Shown here: piece by piece, positions 19,297-32,801 of the stretch
How the letters are laid out: each line of letters starts with the position of its first letter
Position numbering within the stretch: position 1 is the first letter of the stretch
Source: Lophius americanus
Taxonomy: Eukaryota > Chordata > Actinopteri > Lophiiformes > Lophiidae
Assembly (NCBI GenBank): GCA_037951165.1
Contig: JBBDHG010000008.1
Location: forward strand, 12,548,501-12,612,500
Reading direction: 5' to 3'
DNA length: 64,000 bases
The notes under the pieces: generated by a model
The model's input: only the letters and a program-made list of their open reading frames with translations
What the model was told of the DNA's origin: nothing
Database searches by the model: none
Position numbers and translations under genes: made by a program

Positions 19297-21257
19297 TGAA
19301 GCTGATGAAATCCCTTGTGCATAAATGTCACAAACAATAGATGGCTACAAGTAATGTAACTCATATTCTCATAATGAATGATGCATTATTATTTCACCCA
19401 CTTGTATCCCATCCCCAGCTAGCTTGTGTGTCGTGTAAATAAGACATGATGGTTGAATAATCAACCAAAGCTGCTGTTCCTTGTGCATAAATTGAAACTC
19501 TTCAACGCATAGATTATGAGCCAGCTAACAAGCAAAAGAGGGAGTTGTACCTTACAAGAAATGCAGTTCGGATATTGGCCGGATGTCTAGCTATCACAAA
19601 TTTGCCATTGCCTATTTTTCCTGCTTCAAATCCATCAACTTCAGTAGAAAATGTTCACTTGCCGTCTAATACATGTCACCCACTGACAGTTGCCATGGTA
19701 ACAAGCTAATCACTGTTACTAATGTTACTCTCCCTGTCAGTGGTTATAATGTTATGGCTGATTTGTGTCTTATTCTCTATATACCCCTAGTTAACTAACG
19801 TTCCCATTATTCCAACCCTCAATTTTCCCATCTCTAGGCAGTCTTTGCAAATTCACTATCTTCATCATGTGATCAGCTTCAGTCTCAGCGGGGTCATCGG
19901 CCACTACCACCATCACCCATGTCTGGACTCCATGTGTTATTTATGGCACAATAGCACAGGGTCAGGGTACAGGGACACTCAAGATAATCAATCTTTTTTT
20001 TATGGTTCATACCCCTGATTAATTGCTTCTGTCTTCTATCTAGTCATCTCTGCTGGGTAGTGTTGCAGGAGGGAAAGGAGACACATGGTGACTAACCAGA
20101 TACCCTACATGTAAACATACATCAAACCTTCATCTCTCTTTCACATGTACACAAACACCCACAGACACCCCAGTCAGGCCTTGTCCCAGCATCAACAGAT
20201 GCCAGGTGACACAGCTCATTAACTTCTCCTTTCTACTATTCTTTTGGCTCTTCATTGTCTTGAGATATGAGATGAGCCTTTGTTGAGAGTTTTGCTCCCT
20301 TTTCTCTCGGCCCGGCAGGGCCCATAATTAGTGCTTTGCGCTGGGCGTACTTTCTCACAGGGATACGACACAATTAATCAGCACTTTCCCACCAATGGGC
20401 AGTGGCCGCTTGATTCTATCAAGGCCAAATTTCTAAGTTGTGACGCCTTTTTCCTGCACTGGAAATATCTGGACACGATAATGATTTGTAGGAATGGACG
20501 CTACATTTGTAGGACGAGCAGTTAATGGATACACCAGTGTTTTTAATTGTTTCTATGTCAGATCCAGATTTTGTGGTTTCTCATATAAACACAGTAAATG
20601 CCAGAAGGTTGGGACTATTTTTTTGAAAATCTTAAAGGTTTAGCAAGCAAAAAAAAAAAATCTGACATCCCAGGCAGAGACGAGATGCAGCTCCAACAGA
20701 TTGCACTATTTAACTTTAAGAATTCCATTTGTAAATAAATATTTATATGTCCTCTGCTTTACACTGATTTTATATCATCATCCTCTTTAATTATCAGTTT
20801 GTTTATCCTTTTAAATCTTTGATTGGTTATTTTCAGCTCAGCTCATATTTTGTTGGCAAAATAACACCACACAGATGAACAGTGCGACACAATGTACTGT
20901 GTGTGTGGGTTTGTGTATCTTTGGCATATCCATGGATTTCTGTATTTTTTTAGTCTGTTTCTGTAACAAGGAGAAAACATCATGGTGAGGGGGTATAAAG
21001 GCAAGTGACATAAGCCATTTCTGCACAGAAATTGCTTCTCTGTGACGCCTTTGTCTGTTCATATTGAACACAACCAAAGTGTAACAGTCCCGCACCAGTG
21101 TGTCATTTTAAAGAGAGAGCTGACGAAGTCTGATTTATAACAACACGCCATGATCAGTGTCAGTTGTGGCAGCTAACATACGTGTCATTTACCCTCCCTA
21201 TTACATGGTTTTTGATCCCATCCTCTGATCAGAGCCCACATCCTCCTGCATGTCTCA

Positions 21258-21539
21258 CTGTCTGAACAATTCTAAGATGGTACAAACTTCAGGAGCTTGT
21301 TCCGGTGCTGGTTCAGTTGTGGGTTCAGTTGCTGGGTGTGTAGGAACGACAGCATAATTGTGTAGCAGGGCAGTGGCAGTGCCTTGTAGACGTCGCATAA
21401 CTGACTGTGGGCTTCTGGCTGCAGGCTGCTCAATGCATGATAGGCTGGATTGAGGGGGTCCGGCTACTGCTGCCGAGGGCTGATCGCCTGAGTTGTCTGA
21501 ACGTCTTGAACGTCTTTTCCTGCTAGCTGCTTTAAAGTC
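21258..21539 (-). other. Unassigned minus-strand open frame without ATG start
   Basis: A 94-codon stop-free stretch, bounded by TAA at 21540-21542 and the stop TGA at 21255-21257. It reads KAASRKRRSRRSDNSGDQPS at its start, later SVMRRLQGTATALLHNYAVV, and ends EVCTILELFRQ. No start codon lies near its beginning, and the only ATG is internal. I do not recognise a family. It could be an exon, a transposon remnant or chance. The basic start and proline/threonine-rich middle are not repeat-like. Confidence 0.2.
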
Positions 21540-24500
21540 TTAAGTCAGGTTGTTTGCAATACACAAAATACATCTAAAAACCTCCCGTCCCATCCTTCTG
21601 CCTCATTTCTATACAGATGTCTGATACACTTCTGTTACTACCTCCAGTGCTGTCTCTGTTGTGGGAAAAGACAGACGTCCGCTACATTTATACAGAACAG
21701 TGGGACAGACTAAAGGCGGTTGTGTGGATGATTTAGTTTTGTTATGTTTATTACGTAAAATTGCCTGATATGAAATGGTGTGGATAAATAAAATATAAAA
21801 AAAGGAGATGTTTCTGCTGATGTGAACTTGGCTGTCATTGGTATTATGCCCAGTGACAAACTGCAGGGACACGCCCCCTCAAATCCTGCAACATGGAAAA
21901 GCTACAAAAACATGAGAAGAACCAGTTATTATCTTTAGAAATCTAAGTCAGTTGATCTCAACAGCTTTAGTTTAGTTGTTTCCACTTCCAAATGTTTGCC
22001 GAATCCAGGTTGTTTAATGAGGCAGAAAATGGTAAGAATGTTGACGTTTGAATAGCATAAACTAATACTAGGATGTGACACTGGGTGTAAAGATGGATTA
22101 AATCTATGAGAGTTCAGAAAATGTAACAAAAAATGTATTAAGACGTGTCAGAACCATACAGTTCATGGTTTCTTTGGATGAACTGCTTGAGGATGTGACA
22201 CTTTGATGAAGATTAGTACTCTGTTCACAAATCAAATGATTGATTTCGATCATCTATCTGTGCGCCACCATTGACATGAAACAATTCATGATCAAAACCG
22301 AGAAAAGGAAAATCTTAGCATTCCTCTATCAAAGTCCTTGAAATTGGATGATCCAGAGATTATTACTTTCACAACTTTTGATGACATGCAGTGTGTAAAC
22401 AAACAATACTGAATGCTTTCTAGAATATAAGACATTTAATATGAATTATTACATTGAGCGTTGAAAACACTGCTTCATCAATAAAAATTAATGATTGCCT
22501 ATATTTTTTGTTTACATATGAAAAAAATCGCTAAATATGCAATGCTCCTGTGCAAAAAAAAAAAATGTCTGTCTATAACAGTTCATCCATAGTCGCTGAA
22601 GTTAACCGATTTGGAGGAAGATACTTCTATTTGTTATAATTCTATTATTTCAGAAACTGTTCTCTTCATCATATTGTTGCAGGTGATCAGGCGATTAAAA
22701 CAAATAAAAATAAAATTGGAATAAATTCATTGTTAATTATAAATGTAAGCAGCGTAGAATAAAGAAAACACTTTTACAGCTTTTCCGAAATCAAAAAGTC
22801 AGAGATAGAAGGAAGAAAGTAAAACATGGCGTCACTGTGTCGTTTCTGCCTGATACATAATGATAATAATAAAATAAATTCTTTACAATAAAAGCGTGTA
22901 CACCTGCGACTACCCAATTAATAATCCAATCAGTAGTATTAAAATATGTGCTCTGCCTCATACAACAATCCCCTGCAAAGCAAATCAAGCACCCCCTGTC
23001 TCTCTCCCACTTCCTGACCAGCCACAGCTCCTCTGCTGGTTCGGCAGGCACCGACCTGCCTGTGCAAAAACTTACTGCACAGGCACTGATGAAACAGTTC
23101 TGCTAATATACGGTACATCACATAGCAGGTGGTCTGAAGTGAAATTAAATGTACGGAAAAGCAGAGGGTGAAAACTGCAACCCCTGAAGGAGATCAACAT
23201 AGGTTTGGAAATATCCTGGGTTATCTTGGGGTATCTTGGGTGCCTAAGAGTTGTGACTGTGCTGCAAAGAAACAGAACAAACTCGTTCAACCACTAAAAA
23301 CACCGAATTGCTGATTACTTGAAGGACAAGCAAAACGTCGGAAAACTACTGCGTACAGGACATCACCTCATCCATCCAGCTCACCAATGCAATCACATTC
23401 CACTCGGCCAAAGATATGTGTCTAATAAACACTGAGCGTAATGGAAGGCTTCAGGAATATGGTTAACACACTGGGAAAAAAAAGATATTTTGATCCCAGT
23501 TGGCATCACCTACACTTCATGCGAAGCGTTGAGGAGAAATAAAAAGAGATCACGTCTCACATCTGTGCAGTACTTTTTCACTAATACTACTTTGTCGCTA
23601 ATACCAATGAGCTGCGGTCAAACAGAACAAAGACATGACACGATAACAATAGCGGTGATTTATAATCCTGATTATTATTTTGGCGCCAGTCTTGCAGCCC
23701 TATGTAAACCACGATTAATTTAGGACTTGATTTCAATGTATCACATATGTGTAATAATCATGTCTATATAAATTCATGGTGTTTACGAGAACTTCATCAT
23801 CTTTTTTATTAGTCAAATATTTCAATGTAGAACACACAATGTAAAAAGAAAATGGAAAATAATTCCTTCTTCAAATACAATCTCTTTGTCATATTTCACA
23901 TGTCCTTAATAAACGTTTTAATGAAAAGTCTTTACTGTAATCAGAAAGCCTAATCGACAAATGTGTTTCAAGTAGTGACTGACGGGGCGCGAGTGGTTTG
24001 TAAAGCGAGCATGAACTAATATAACAGGCATAAAGCAAACATTAAACACATTTAATCAAAGCAGCCTGGGTAAAGTTAAGGGGTGAAATTTGATAATGTC
24101 GAATTACAAAACAAGGGAACTGTGAAATGATTTCTGCATGAGGTAAAATGTGTCCAGCCATCTGCCACGAGTAAATAATCTCGCTACCCCTTAATTCATT
24201 TTCACTTCCTTTTTGTGGTTGTGTTTCCAAACACTGTGGGTAATCCTTTCGTAGCCGGAACCAGCTTTTATTTCACTTTCTTTTTCAATTCAAAATATTT
24301 CCTGTGGGATTTATCTGCATATTAAAATATAATCTACAATACACTTATCCATATCTATCTACATTTATATACATATATATATGATTGTATATGGTTGTTG
24401 TATTTGTGTCTTCAGTGTGCATGGTTGTGACTGTGTTGGACATTAGGACATGATATAATCAAACTCGGATTGTCAAGAAATTACAGCTGATTCTACATTT

Positions 24501-27500
24501 TTAGGTGAATTTTATTGTTATTTTATTGGATTGAAATGTTTATGAATTTATATATTTTATACTTGTATTCTTCCAATTACAGGCTGACTATTAATGCGTT
24601 GTGTATTTTATGGTAATTTTCTGATTCTGGGTCAAACTAATGCAAAGTATAATTTGTGTGCGGGTGTGTGTGTGTTTGTTTAGGATAAAAGGAACACCCC
24701 GAAACAATAGCAAACAAAAAAGAAAAAAGAAAAAACACTCATGCAGACCTTTCACCTGAGGTCGAACCACAGGTCCTCTGCTGCTAATCTGACATATGTT
24801 TTCATGAGCCAAGACAAGCAACCCTGCCATGGTGGCCGCTCTCCAAAACTAATGATGTCAAGTGATTCCCCCAATAGAATCCCCTTTAAAGCAGAATGAA
24901 AGAGGCAGCGAGGGAGGGAAGTGTGGGTGCCTGCGGTGGTCCACCGAGAGGATTTAGTAAAGATGAAGAATGAGACGACCCTCGCATTGTCAAAAGACTC
25001 AACATGTTCGATCTAAAAGACCCTCGCAACTACTTCCTGTGCCAAATCTAACCCCTCGCCACTATCATATCATTGTACAAAGAGAAAAGGGCTCACTTTT
25101 TATTTACGCCGTTGTTATTGCCAGAATATTGCTTTTAATTGCTGTCCTGGATTCCCCGCTGCGGTATAGGATGAGTCTGAGACGATTACTCAAAGTAATG
25201 GAGCATAATGATGTCTCGGAATGGCCCCTGAAGCTCAGGTCAGGGGTTGAACAATGTGAACATTCAGCTACTTAGCTTCCTTTGCAACTTTGTGACAAAA
25301 TCTGTTTGCCCAACACCAATTAAGATGCCTCTCTGTGCGCTCTGGTCAATGGGTTTGACGGAGGGGGTCGTCCAACGAGTTGACATGTCCCTGAGCACGA
25401 ACAAGCTGGCCTGTGTCCTCGCCTCAATAATTGGTGTCCCTTGCAACGTGCCGCTTCCCAGGGCTGTCCTTTGTGTCCCCATGGCAGTCCTAAATAAGGG
25501 GAGTCAGGGCTTTAATGGGACTCCTGTTAGTTTTAAACAAACACAGGGTGACCCCCTACTGTTCAGCATGTTGCATTGAACAGCTGGGAGCCCACAGGCC
25601 TCTCACTTGGGAGCCGACAACCCCCAAGAGGCCCCGAGGCTCGCTGCCCACTCCTCATTGTGCCTATGATGACGTCCTCTCAGGAGCTCAACATTCTGTG
25701 TTCACACCGCGAGCAACTTCGTCTGTGTTCCACTTTCCAGTGGCCTGGCAGCGCTCGAATGTGATTGGCTGCCGAAGAGGAAAGATAACTGATGTGAGCA
25801 TGAACGCCACACATTCACAGGAAAATTCTGAAGTTCCAACTTGTTTTGATGATTGAAGTTGTGTCTGTAACTGAAAGGGAACTCAATCGCACTCAAACCT
25901 CTGCTAAAGCGGCTCAGCCTCACCATTATCACATGTTTCAAAGCATCAAAGTCACACGTTACACAATGCAAAGCCTCCAGGATCATATGTAATTATTACA
26001 GAAAATCCCCGACAACTCAGGGATATAGACCTCAGTGCGAGGAGGAACTACAGGGATTTTGGCAGTGGTCGCTCGACCGCAGAGCTCCTTGACCACTGAA
26101 TTTCCTCACCTGCCACCAGTTCTGATCTAAACCCAGTTGCACTTGTTCCACTTTGTATTTGGTGTTGATCGTTTGTGATCTGTTGATGTTATCGATATCT
26201 CTCGCACACTTTTTAATTCAGGTGTTTCTATGATAGTAATTTAGTTTATTTTGTCTCTATCTTGAATTTTTGAATGATTCACTTTTGCATTATTCACATT
26301 ACTTCATGGATTAACGCATTTGGCATTTATTCATTTTGCTTTACTAAAACCCTGAACTGTCCCTTGCTAGCAGTGCCTTCTGCAGTTTGGGTCCATCTAC
26401 ATATAACAGTAGGTCCTTCCTCATAATGCTTGAAAAAGTGTAAAAATAATTACATTTTATTTACACCAACTCATAACATTTTTTGTTGATTTTTTAGTCA
26501 AATACCTGACACTTCCAGGAAGTTTCTTGAAAATCGTTTGTGTAGTTTGTAGCTAAAAGGCAGCAGACAAACAGGACAGATAATATAACTCTGTTTGGCG
26601 GAGCTAACAAATGAGCCGACAGGCCAAGAGACCAAATCTGCACACCTGCAGAGTACTTACAGTTCCAACGACACCTCCGAAACTAATCCTGACCCCATAG
26701 AGCCTTTAATAACGTATTAAAGTATGATTAGTATTAATGCATTATATTAACACACTACTCTAGATTATATCCCTCGCACACTGGGCAAATGCTTATGTCC
26801 CTGCTGGCATTCTTTTTTTTCTGGCAAGTTTTACATTAATTTATTTAAAATTTTTCTGTGCAAATTCATGAATCAAATGTACAGAAACTTAAAATATATC
26901 ATACGCAGTATATACATACAGACAAAAATACATGTATACAAATATCATAGTATTTGCACATCTTTTAATGCACACTCGTATAAATGAAAAACATAAAACA
27001 TAGATGCATCTTGGCATTACTTGACATTTCTCTGCTGGAACAACTAAATAATTGCATCTTTGAAATGAAAGCTGGGGATGTTTGATTGAGTTTATGTAAT
27101 GGTTAAATGCATTATAAATATATGAATAGTTTTGGGATTAAATAATTGTGTTTAGTGCATGCAAACAAATTGTTTTCAGTAAATGTAACAAAACTTTCTT
27201 TGTTAAATTCACCTTAAATGTACATGAACATGTAGAGAAGATGTAGATAATCATTGTAATAGTAAATATATACGGTAAATTTAAACTAGCTCTGTTTATC
27301 AAAGTCTTTATAATGGCATTATGTAGCACTTACTGAAACACGTTTGGTGACGTATACTCAGAATCACGTAAAATTACTTAACTAAACTTTTTCCCTTCTA
27401 TTCAATCTACTTTAGTTTGACTGGTCAACAAAACTACATTAATTAAAAATTATGTTTTACTTCTTAGAGTTCACGTCGATCTTTCTTGTTGTTGTAGATG

Positions 27501-28397
27501 TCGTACTTCATATCTATGCAGGACTTTATGTTGGCTTGTACATCATGACACCAGGTCAAATCTCTTATAACTGTTGCTTATTTGGCAATAATATAAAATT
27601 TGATTCTGATCATGAAAAGAAAACTCACTGTGTACTGAGAAAATTAATCTGAAAAATGTCAATAAAAAAAACAACAATTCAAGCTGAATTGTGGGTTTTT
27701 GATCTTGTTGCAGGAAGTGAATTGAGAACATGTACAAGTACGGTTAGCGATGCTTGTCAATCATCTTGATGACTTGTCTCCATTAGGCTGGAGGAACCAG
27801 CAGCAGTGAGAACAGCAGAGGTGTAGACAAACATATTAATCAGAATACTTTAACAACAAAACTTTTGTTTTTGTTCAATAAAGTTGATCAAATTTCTTTG
27901 TATGCTTTTTTCTTCTTGCTTTACTCCCTCAAGTAAAAAATAAGCTGAATTGTTTATTGAATCTTGCTTTGTCATTGTCATATAGAGTATACGAGCAACT
28001 TCTCAGTTCCTTGTTTGTCTAAAAGTGCAGCTTTAATTACTCTTCACAGCATCTTGAATTTCGGCATTCAAACTCCCTGATTAGCTGGGAAAAGGAACAT
28101 TGTGGCTCCTCGTCTGAATTTCATTGAGAAAGCGGGGAGGATTTGTCAATGGGGCTCTTGAGCTCTGTGTTGATGTTGTGTGGCTAATGTGTTTGCGCTG
28201 GCTGTGATAGAGGGGATTAGCTCCTTTGAGGTGGTCTGCTGGGGCCGCAGACTACTGAACTTTGAAAGCATACTTGCCAACTTACTCACGAGCAAATCAA
28301 AGCCTGTGAAAAATTGTTCCCTTAGCACCTAGTTGACTAGTTGACCTCTGCGTCCAAAAAGGTACAAGCCTAAACACACACACCCACAACAGAGAGA

Positions 28398-28421
28398 CAC
28401 ACACACACACACACACACACA
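28398..28421. repeat. (CA)n microsatellite
   Basis: About twelve CA units, preceded by shorter interrupted CA runs from 28374. Confidence 0.9.
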
Positions 28422-29261
28422 GCCTCATCAGCGGCTGTACCTCAAAGTGTTTGTAGAACGGCTGAGGGTCAAGGTGACAAATGGCAAACACCAAATAAAT
28501 CTTCTCTGAGGTGAGCACCCACTAACTAATCAGCCAACAATTAACCAGCCTTTCTGATAGGTCACTGCCAGGGTCATCAACAGTTTTTGACATTTTACTT
28601 AATTGAATGGGAACCGATAAAAAATATTCATAATTGAAAGTGTAAAATACATGTACCTTTATTTTCAATTGCATTTTTATGTCTCTCTAGAATGTTTTTT
28701 GGGAAAAAAACTATGGAGGCATATTGCATTCACTTGAAAAGTTTATTTCCCCCTATATTTATCAAATTAATCAGAGGATTATGCTGATTATTTGGAGAAA
28801 AAGAGCAATTTTTGTATTTTCATATTAGTATTCTCATAAATTGCTTGACAGTCTTCTGAGTCAGCTTGTAACCTGAAAGAACTTTAGATGCAATGTCTTA
28901 GGCGGAGCTTAGACTGTACGATTTTAGAGTCGGAGCTGTTTGATTTCAACTCAAAAACGACCAATCAGCACCTGCAGCCTGTGACGTTATTGACATTTGT
29001 CAATAAAGTTTTGTTTCAAAGCTCCGAGGCAGTGATAGGTTTCTTAGCTAGCAACATGCTAACAAGACAGAAATGAGCTATCATCATCATTAAAGCCATC
29101 CTGTGTGCCCAAACGTCTTATAAAAAAGGCTCTGGCGTGTCTGGACACGCCCCCCTAGGTGGGGTAAGGATGACATGGACAGTATGGCTGGTCTAGTTTG
29201 CAGAGCGATCTGGAAGTAAGCTAGCTAGAGTATGTTTGACTGCATAAAGTATCTATTCTAT

Positions 29262-29998
29262 GCTATCTATACTATCAAACACATCTGCAAGATCTCCTTT
29301 CATCATCTAAGAAAAATTTCCAAACTCCGTTCTTCACTGACCTTGAGTGATGCTGAAAAGCTGGTCCACGCGTTCGTCTCCTCCAGACTGGATTACTGAA
29401 ACGCACTTTTCATCGGGATCCCTGATAAAAGTCTTCAAAGACTGCAGTATGTTCAAAACAGTGCTGCAAGGATCCTGATGAGAGTTCGTAAACACGAACA
29501 CATCACCCCCGTTCTTCATTCCCTTCATTGGCTTTCCATCTCCACCAGGATTGATTATAAGATCTCCCTCCTCACTCACCAGTGCATCCATGGTAACGCA
29601 CCCCCCTACCTGAAAGAATTACTCACCCCACTGACCTCAACACAATCCCTCCGTTCTACCCACTCACACCGCCTCCTCCTTCCCCGGACTAAGCTCAGCA
29701 CCATGGGTGATCGGGCCTTCTGTTCTGCTGCCCCTTGTCCGTGGAATGCCCTACCTGACCATCTGAGGGCTCCACAGACGACTGACATGTTTAAAAAATT
29801 ACATATAACTTTCCTTTATAGCAGAACCTATAACTTTAATTAACATTGCTGCTTTTTAGTCATATTTTTATATAATTATCATTATATTTTTTATAGATGC
29901 TTTTCTCTGCTTTTTCCTTGAAGCACTTTGAGATTTGATCCAAATGTAAAATGCGTTATAAATTAAATGTATTATTATTATTATTATTATTATAATAA
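29262..29998 (+). mobile_element. L2-clade LINE 3' fragment (C-terminal end of reverse transcriptase ORF)
   Basis: The + frame reads SDAEKLVHAFVSSRLDY, then a TGA at 29397-29399 where the family has cysteine, then IPDKSLQRLQYVQNSAARIL, EHITPVLHSLHW and GDRAFCSAAPCPWNALPDHL. Apart from that one stop the frame is open from about 29266 to 29843, so this is a fairly young copy. It is 5'-truncated: the catalytic reverse-transcriptase motifs are absent. It ends in GCACTTTGAGATTTGATCC and an ATT microsatellite tail (29971-29992), as L2 elements do. Confidence 0.85.
29971..29992. repeat. (ATT)n tail of the L2-like element
   Basis: Seven ATT units directly after the LINE 3' end, consistent with the short tandem tails of L2-clade retrotransposons. 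Confidence 0.85.
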
Positions 29999-30964
29999 AG
30001 TGATAACTCGTGAGCTAGCAGCGTTCTGACAGCTAAGAACCATTTTTTCCTTGCTGTTCAGTTGCCACCAGCCACAAACTACACTTAATGACAACTTGTT
30101 TTTTTTATTATCGACATGACTCTCCGTCTCACCATGGCAACTCAGACGCTCATTGGCCACATGCATAGGCGCAGTGAGTAAAGAAGGCGCTGATGTCACC
30201 CGATCGGGTCGTGGCCCTGTGTCAACTGTGTGAAAGCCTGAGTCGACTGACCAAAGCTTCTGACATGTCAGAGAACCATTCAATAGTCCGACGTTGATCC
30301 GGTAACTGATGATCGGCCCTCGCATCCCCCATACACTGCCACGACAAACCCTGACAGTCTGCCTGATGGTCATGGAGCTCATGATTGGGCTCAAATCTGA
30401 CTCAAATCATACAATGTAAAACTGGCTTTAAGTTTGTGAAGCATGCCATATTGATTCAACTGATCATGGAGTGTCCAGCAGATCAAAATGGGTTTTCTGT
30501 CTAAACAAGTCCTTACGTGGGCAAAGCTGACAAATTAAAAACAATATAGTCTGTATTATCTGAAGACAGGAGCATCTTTGCATGAGTAAATACTTAAAGA
30601 TATAAGTATACGCCAAAGAAAAGCTGGATTAAACCAAATGTGTATTATCTAATGGAAAAAACAATGCTCTTTGATCCTGAATTGACAATGATTATCTCAT
30701 TAATTTGGAAAAACAGGACATTGCTGTCTTGCTTTTTCTTTTCAAAATGTTTTTTCTCAATTCAATGCAATACATTTAAGCATTCATTTCCATAAAATAT
30801 GCATACTGCATGGAAAGATTGAAAAAAACTTTACCACTTGTTATGGTAAATTCTCACTATATATTACACAAAATTGCTAAATATTGTTACTTTTATCCGA
30901 TTCTGATATTGAAAACAACATCCAGGCCTTTATCTTGACTTTGGTAATTCTTCTTTTACCTGTG

Positions 30965-31435
30965 TGAGTCAAGCTGACCTCGTTGAACCTCACCTAATTC
31001 AGAATGCAGCAGCTTGACTTTTTACCTGGAGAAACTGGAGATCTCATGTTACGCCCATTAAAGCCTCCATATTTGCTGCCAGTCAGGTATAGAATACATT
31101 TTAAGGTACTTTTAATCACTGCTCCTGCCTAGATTTCAGAGATGCTGACCCCATACACCACCCATGTGACCCTTAGTCCATCCAATCAGTTTGAGCTTAG
31201 GAAATAAAACTCAAAACCAAAGCTGACTACTTGGCTCTAGCACTGAAGCTACGGAACAAACAACCAACTCACATCAGATCAGCTGGGTCTGCTATTTAAA
31301 GGGTCCTCCAAAACCCATTTTTATTCATTGCCCTTTAATTTGATTCATTGTATACGCATGTTGTACCTGTATTATGACGCACTTTGTCATTTTCATTTCA
31401 AAAAAGCTCTATAGATAGAACTTTACTGACTTTGG
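30965..31435 (+). mobile_element. Strongly decayed LINE 3' fragment (L2/CR1-like)
   Basis: Broken + frames read LIQNAAA, then RNWRSHVTPIKA, and further on KTHFYSLPFNLIHC. This follows the order of the L2-like C-terminal region (QNAAARLL, HVTPIL, LFSLPF). Many stops and frameshifts make it an old fossil. The boundaries are approximate. Confidence 0.6.
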
Positions 31436-32410
31436 ACATTATATAAGAATGAATAGGGAATTACAAGCCTGTCAACGAAAAGTCTATTCGATGTTTTTCA
31501 TCTGCAGGAGAAACATATGAAACTCATACTGGTCAAAGGGTTAATCATCTAAACTCTTCTCTTCTTCCTCTCTAGTTTTTCAAAGAGAAGTGTTTTTATT
31601 CCCAAACCTCTCCATTCTCCATCACTAACTGCAACTTAACGCTATGAAAAGACCGTGACAAAAGACTCCACACCCACATGCAAACACTCATACCTGACCT
31701 CTGCGATGCCCCTGCCAGTGTGTTTACAGTAAACTGAACCAGTCCTGAGTGTACCCCACAAAGGACCCTGCAGCCTTTGTTTCCTTGCGCACTCCCAGGA
31801 GAGACCATGAGGATGAAACGAAGATATGACCAGCTAGAGTTACCTCTTGATGAAATGTATCAACACCACCAATCACAGCAGCTCAGGCTGCCAATAGTCC
31901 AACTGAACCAACTCTGGGAGGGAGAGCGTGAGGAAAGTCAGGGACGCTGCAGTCAAAGCTATTCATCAGATGTATCCTTGGTAAAAAAAAAAAAAAATAG
32001 ATCGTTGGCTGAATCTCTTCGTACGCACATTGTCCAGTATCAATAACAGCAAGAACTATAATGACTTCATGGACACATGATACTGTTATTGCTGGATAAG
32101 GTGCATATGACTATACTAGCACCAATCTAAAGGCCCAGTATTTACTCAAATTTAAATAAAGACGTATGGAGATACGGACAAAGCCTCCTGTCTGTATGGA
32201 TTCAAACATGATTGATGAAGAGGTGCAGCACCACTGAAAATCATCAGAGGCTATGTAGCCATAGTTCAAGTAAGATCAGAGAAATATCAAGGAAAAGACA
32301 TAAAGATAGGGTATAATGAAACTCTCCATCAACAACTTGAGATGTATTAAATGACCACAAAGAATTCCAAAAAATGAAAGTCAGATCAAAGTCAGAACAA
32401 GTTGAATGAA
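31436..32410. other. Non-coding stretch
   Basis: Unique AT-rich sequence with a 15-base A run from 31983. Short frames here have no family features. Confidence 0.5.
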
Positions 32411-32411
32411 G

Positions 32412-32801
32412 TCAGTATAGACAATAGACTTTATTGTTCCTAAGGGAAATTATTTTCCGCAGCACTGTACAAGTCTGTTCACACATGTTACACAAGCACA
32501 GTGATACAACAAAAACGATAATGATAGCAATTAATGGACAGCGGTCCACACTTGGATCTTTTCGAGGTCGACTGTTCAAGGAGTTGATGACCGCTTGGAT
32601 CAGGCTTTTACCAGAGCGAGCCCCTCTGCCCTTCAGTGCTCTGTACCGGCGTCCAGAGGGCATGAGGGTGAGCTGGCGGTTGAGTGGATGTTTGATATCC
32701 TGGGCTATTGTGGTTGCGATGCGAGCTATGAGTTTACCATCTAGTTCTGAAAGGCTAGGTGTATATTTACCGGTGGAACCGACATCTCGGAATATACACA
32801 C
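32412..32801 (-). mobile_element. Non-LTR retrotransposon C-terminal remnant
   Basis: The minus strand reads HPLNRQLTLMPSGRRYRALK and SGKSLIQAVINSLNS, the LLPSGRRYR-type end also seen at 55951-56430. It runs into a 3' tail containing the complement of TAGACTTTATTGTTCCTAAG near 32424. Only the C-terminal part and 3' UTR remain. The clade is not assigned. Confidence 0.6.

Larger units (their letters stand above)
19310..28880. other. Large non-coding stretch with no recognised gene
   Basis: Mostly AT-rich unique sequence. More complex blocks that might be conserved non-coding DNA lie at about 20280-20530 (TAATTAGTGC, CGACACAATTAATCAGCAC), 24840-25250 (CATTGTACAAAG, GCCGTTGTTATTG) and 25580-25860. 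A repeat-end motif occurs at 19742-19762 and a minus-strand open frame at 21258-21539. There are short A runs and a CA tract at 28398-28421. No exon, RNA gene or reverse-transcriptase motif was found. Confidence 0.55.
28900..30432. mobile_element. Possible non-autonomous DNA transposon split by an L2-like LINE insertion
   Basis: The left end near 28910-28937 (ACTGTACGATTTTAGAGTCG) and the reverse complement of the right end near 30390-30418 (ATTGTATGATTTGAGTCAGA) are similar, as expected for imperfect terminal inverted repeats. The LINE copy at 29262-29998 lies between them. The right part (30000-30430) has a minus-strand open frame of 134 codons with no recognised domain. The family is not identified, and the inverted-end match is only approximate. 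Confidence 0.4.
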
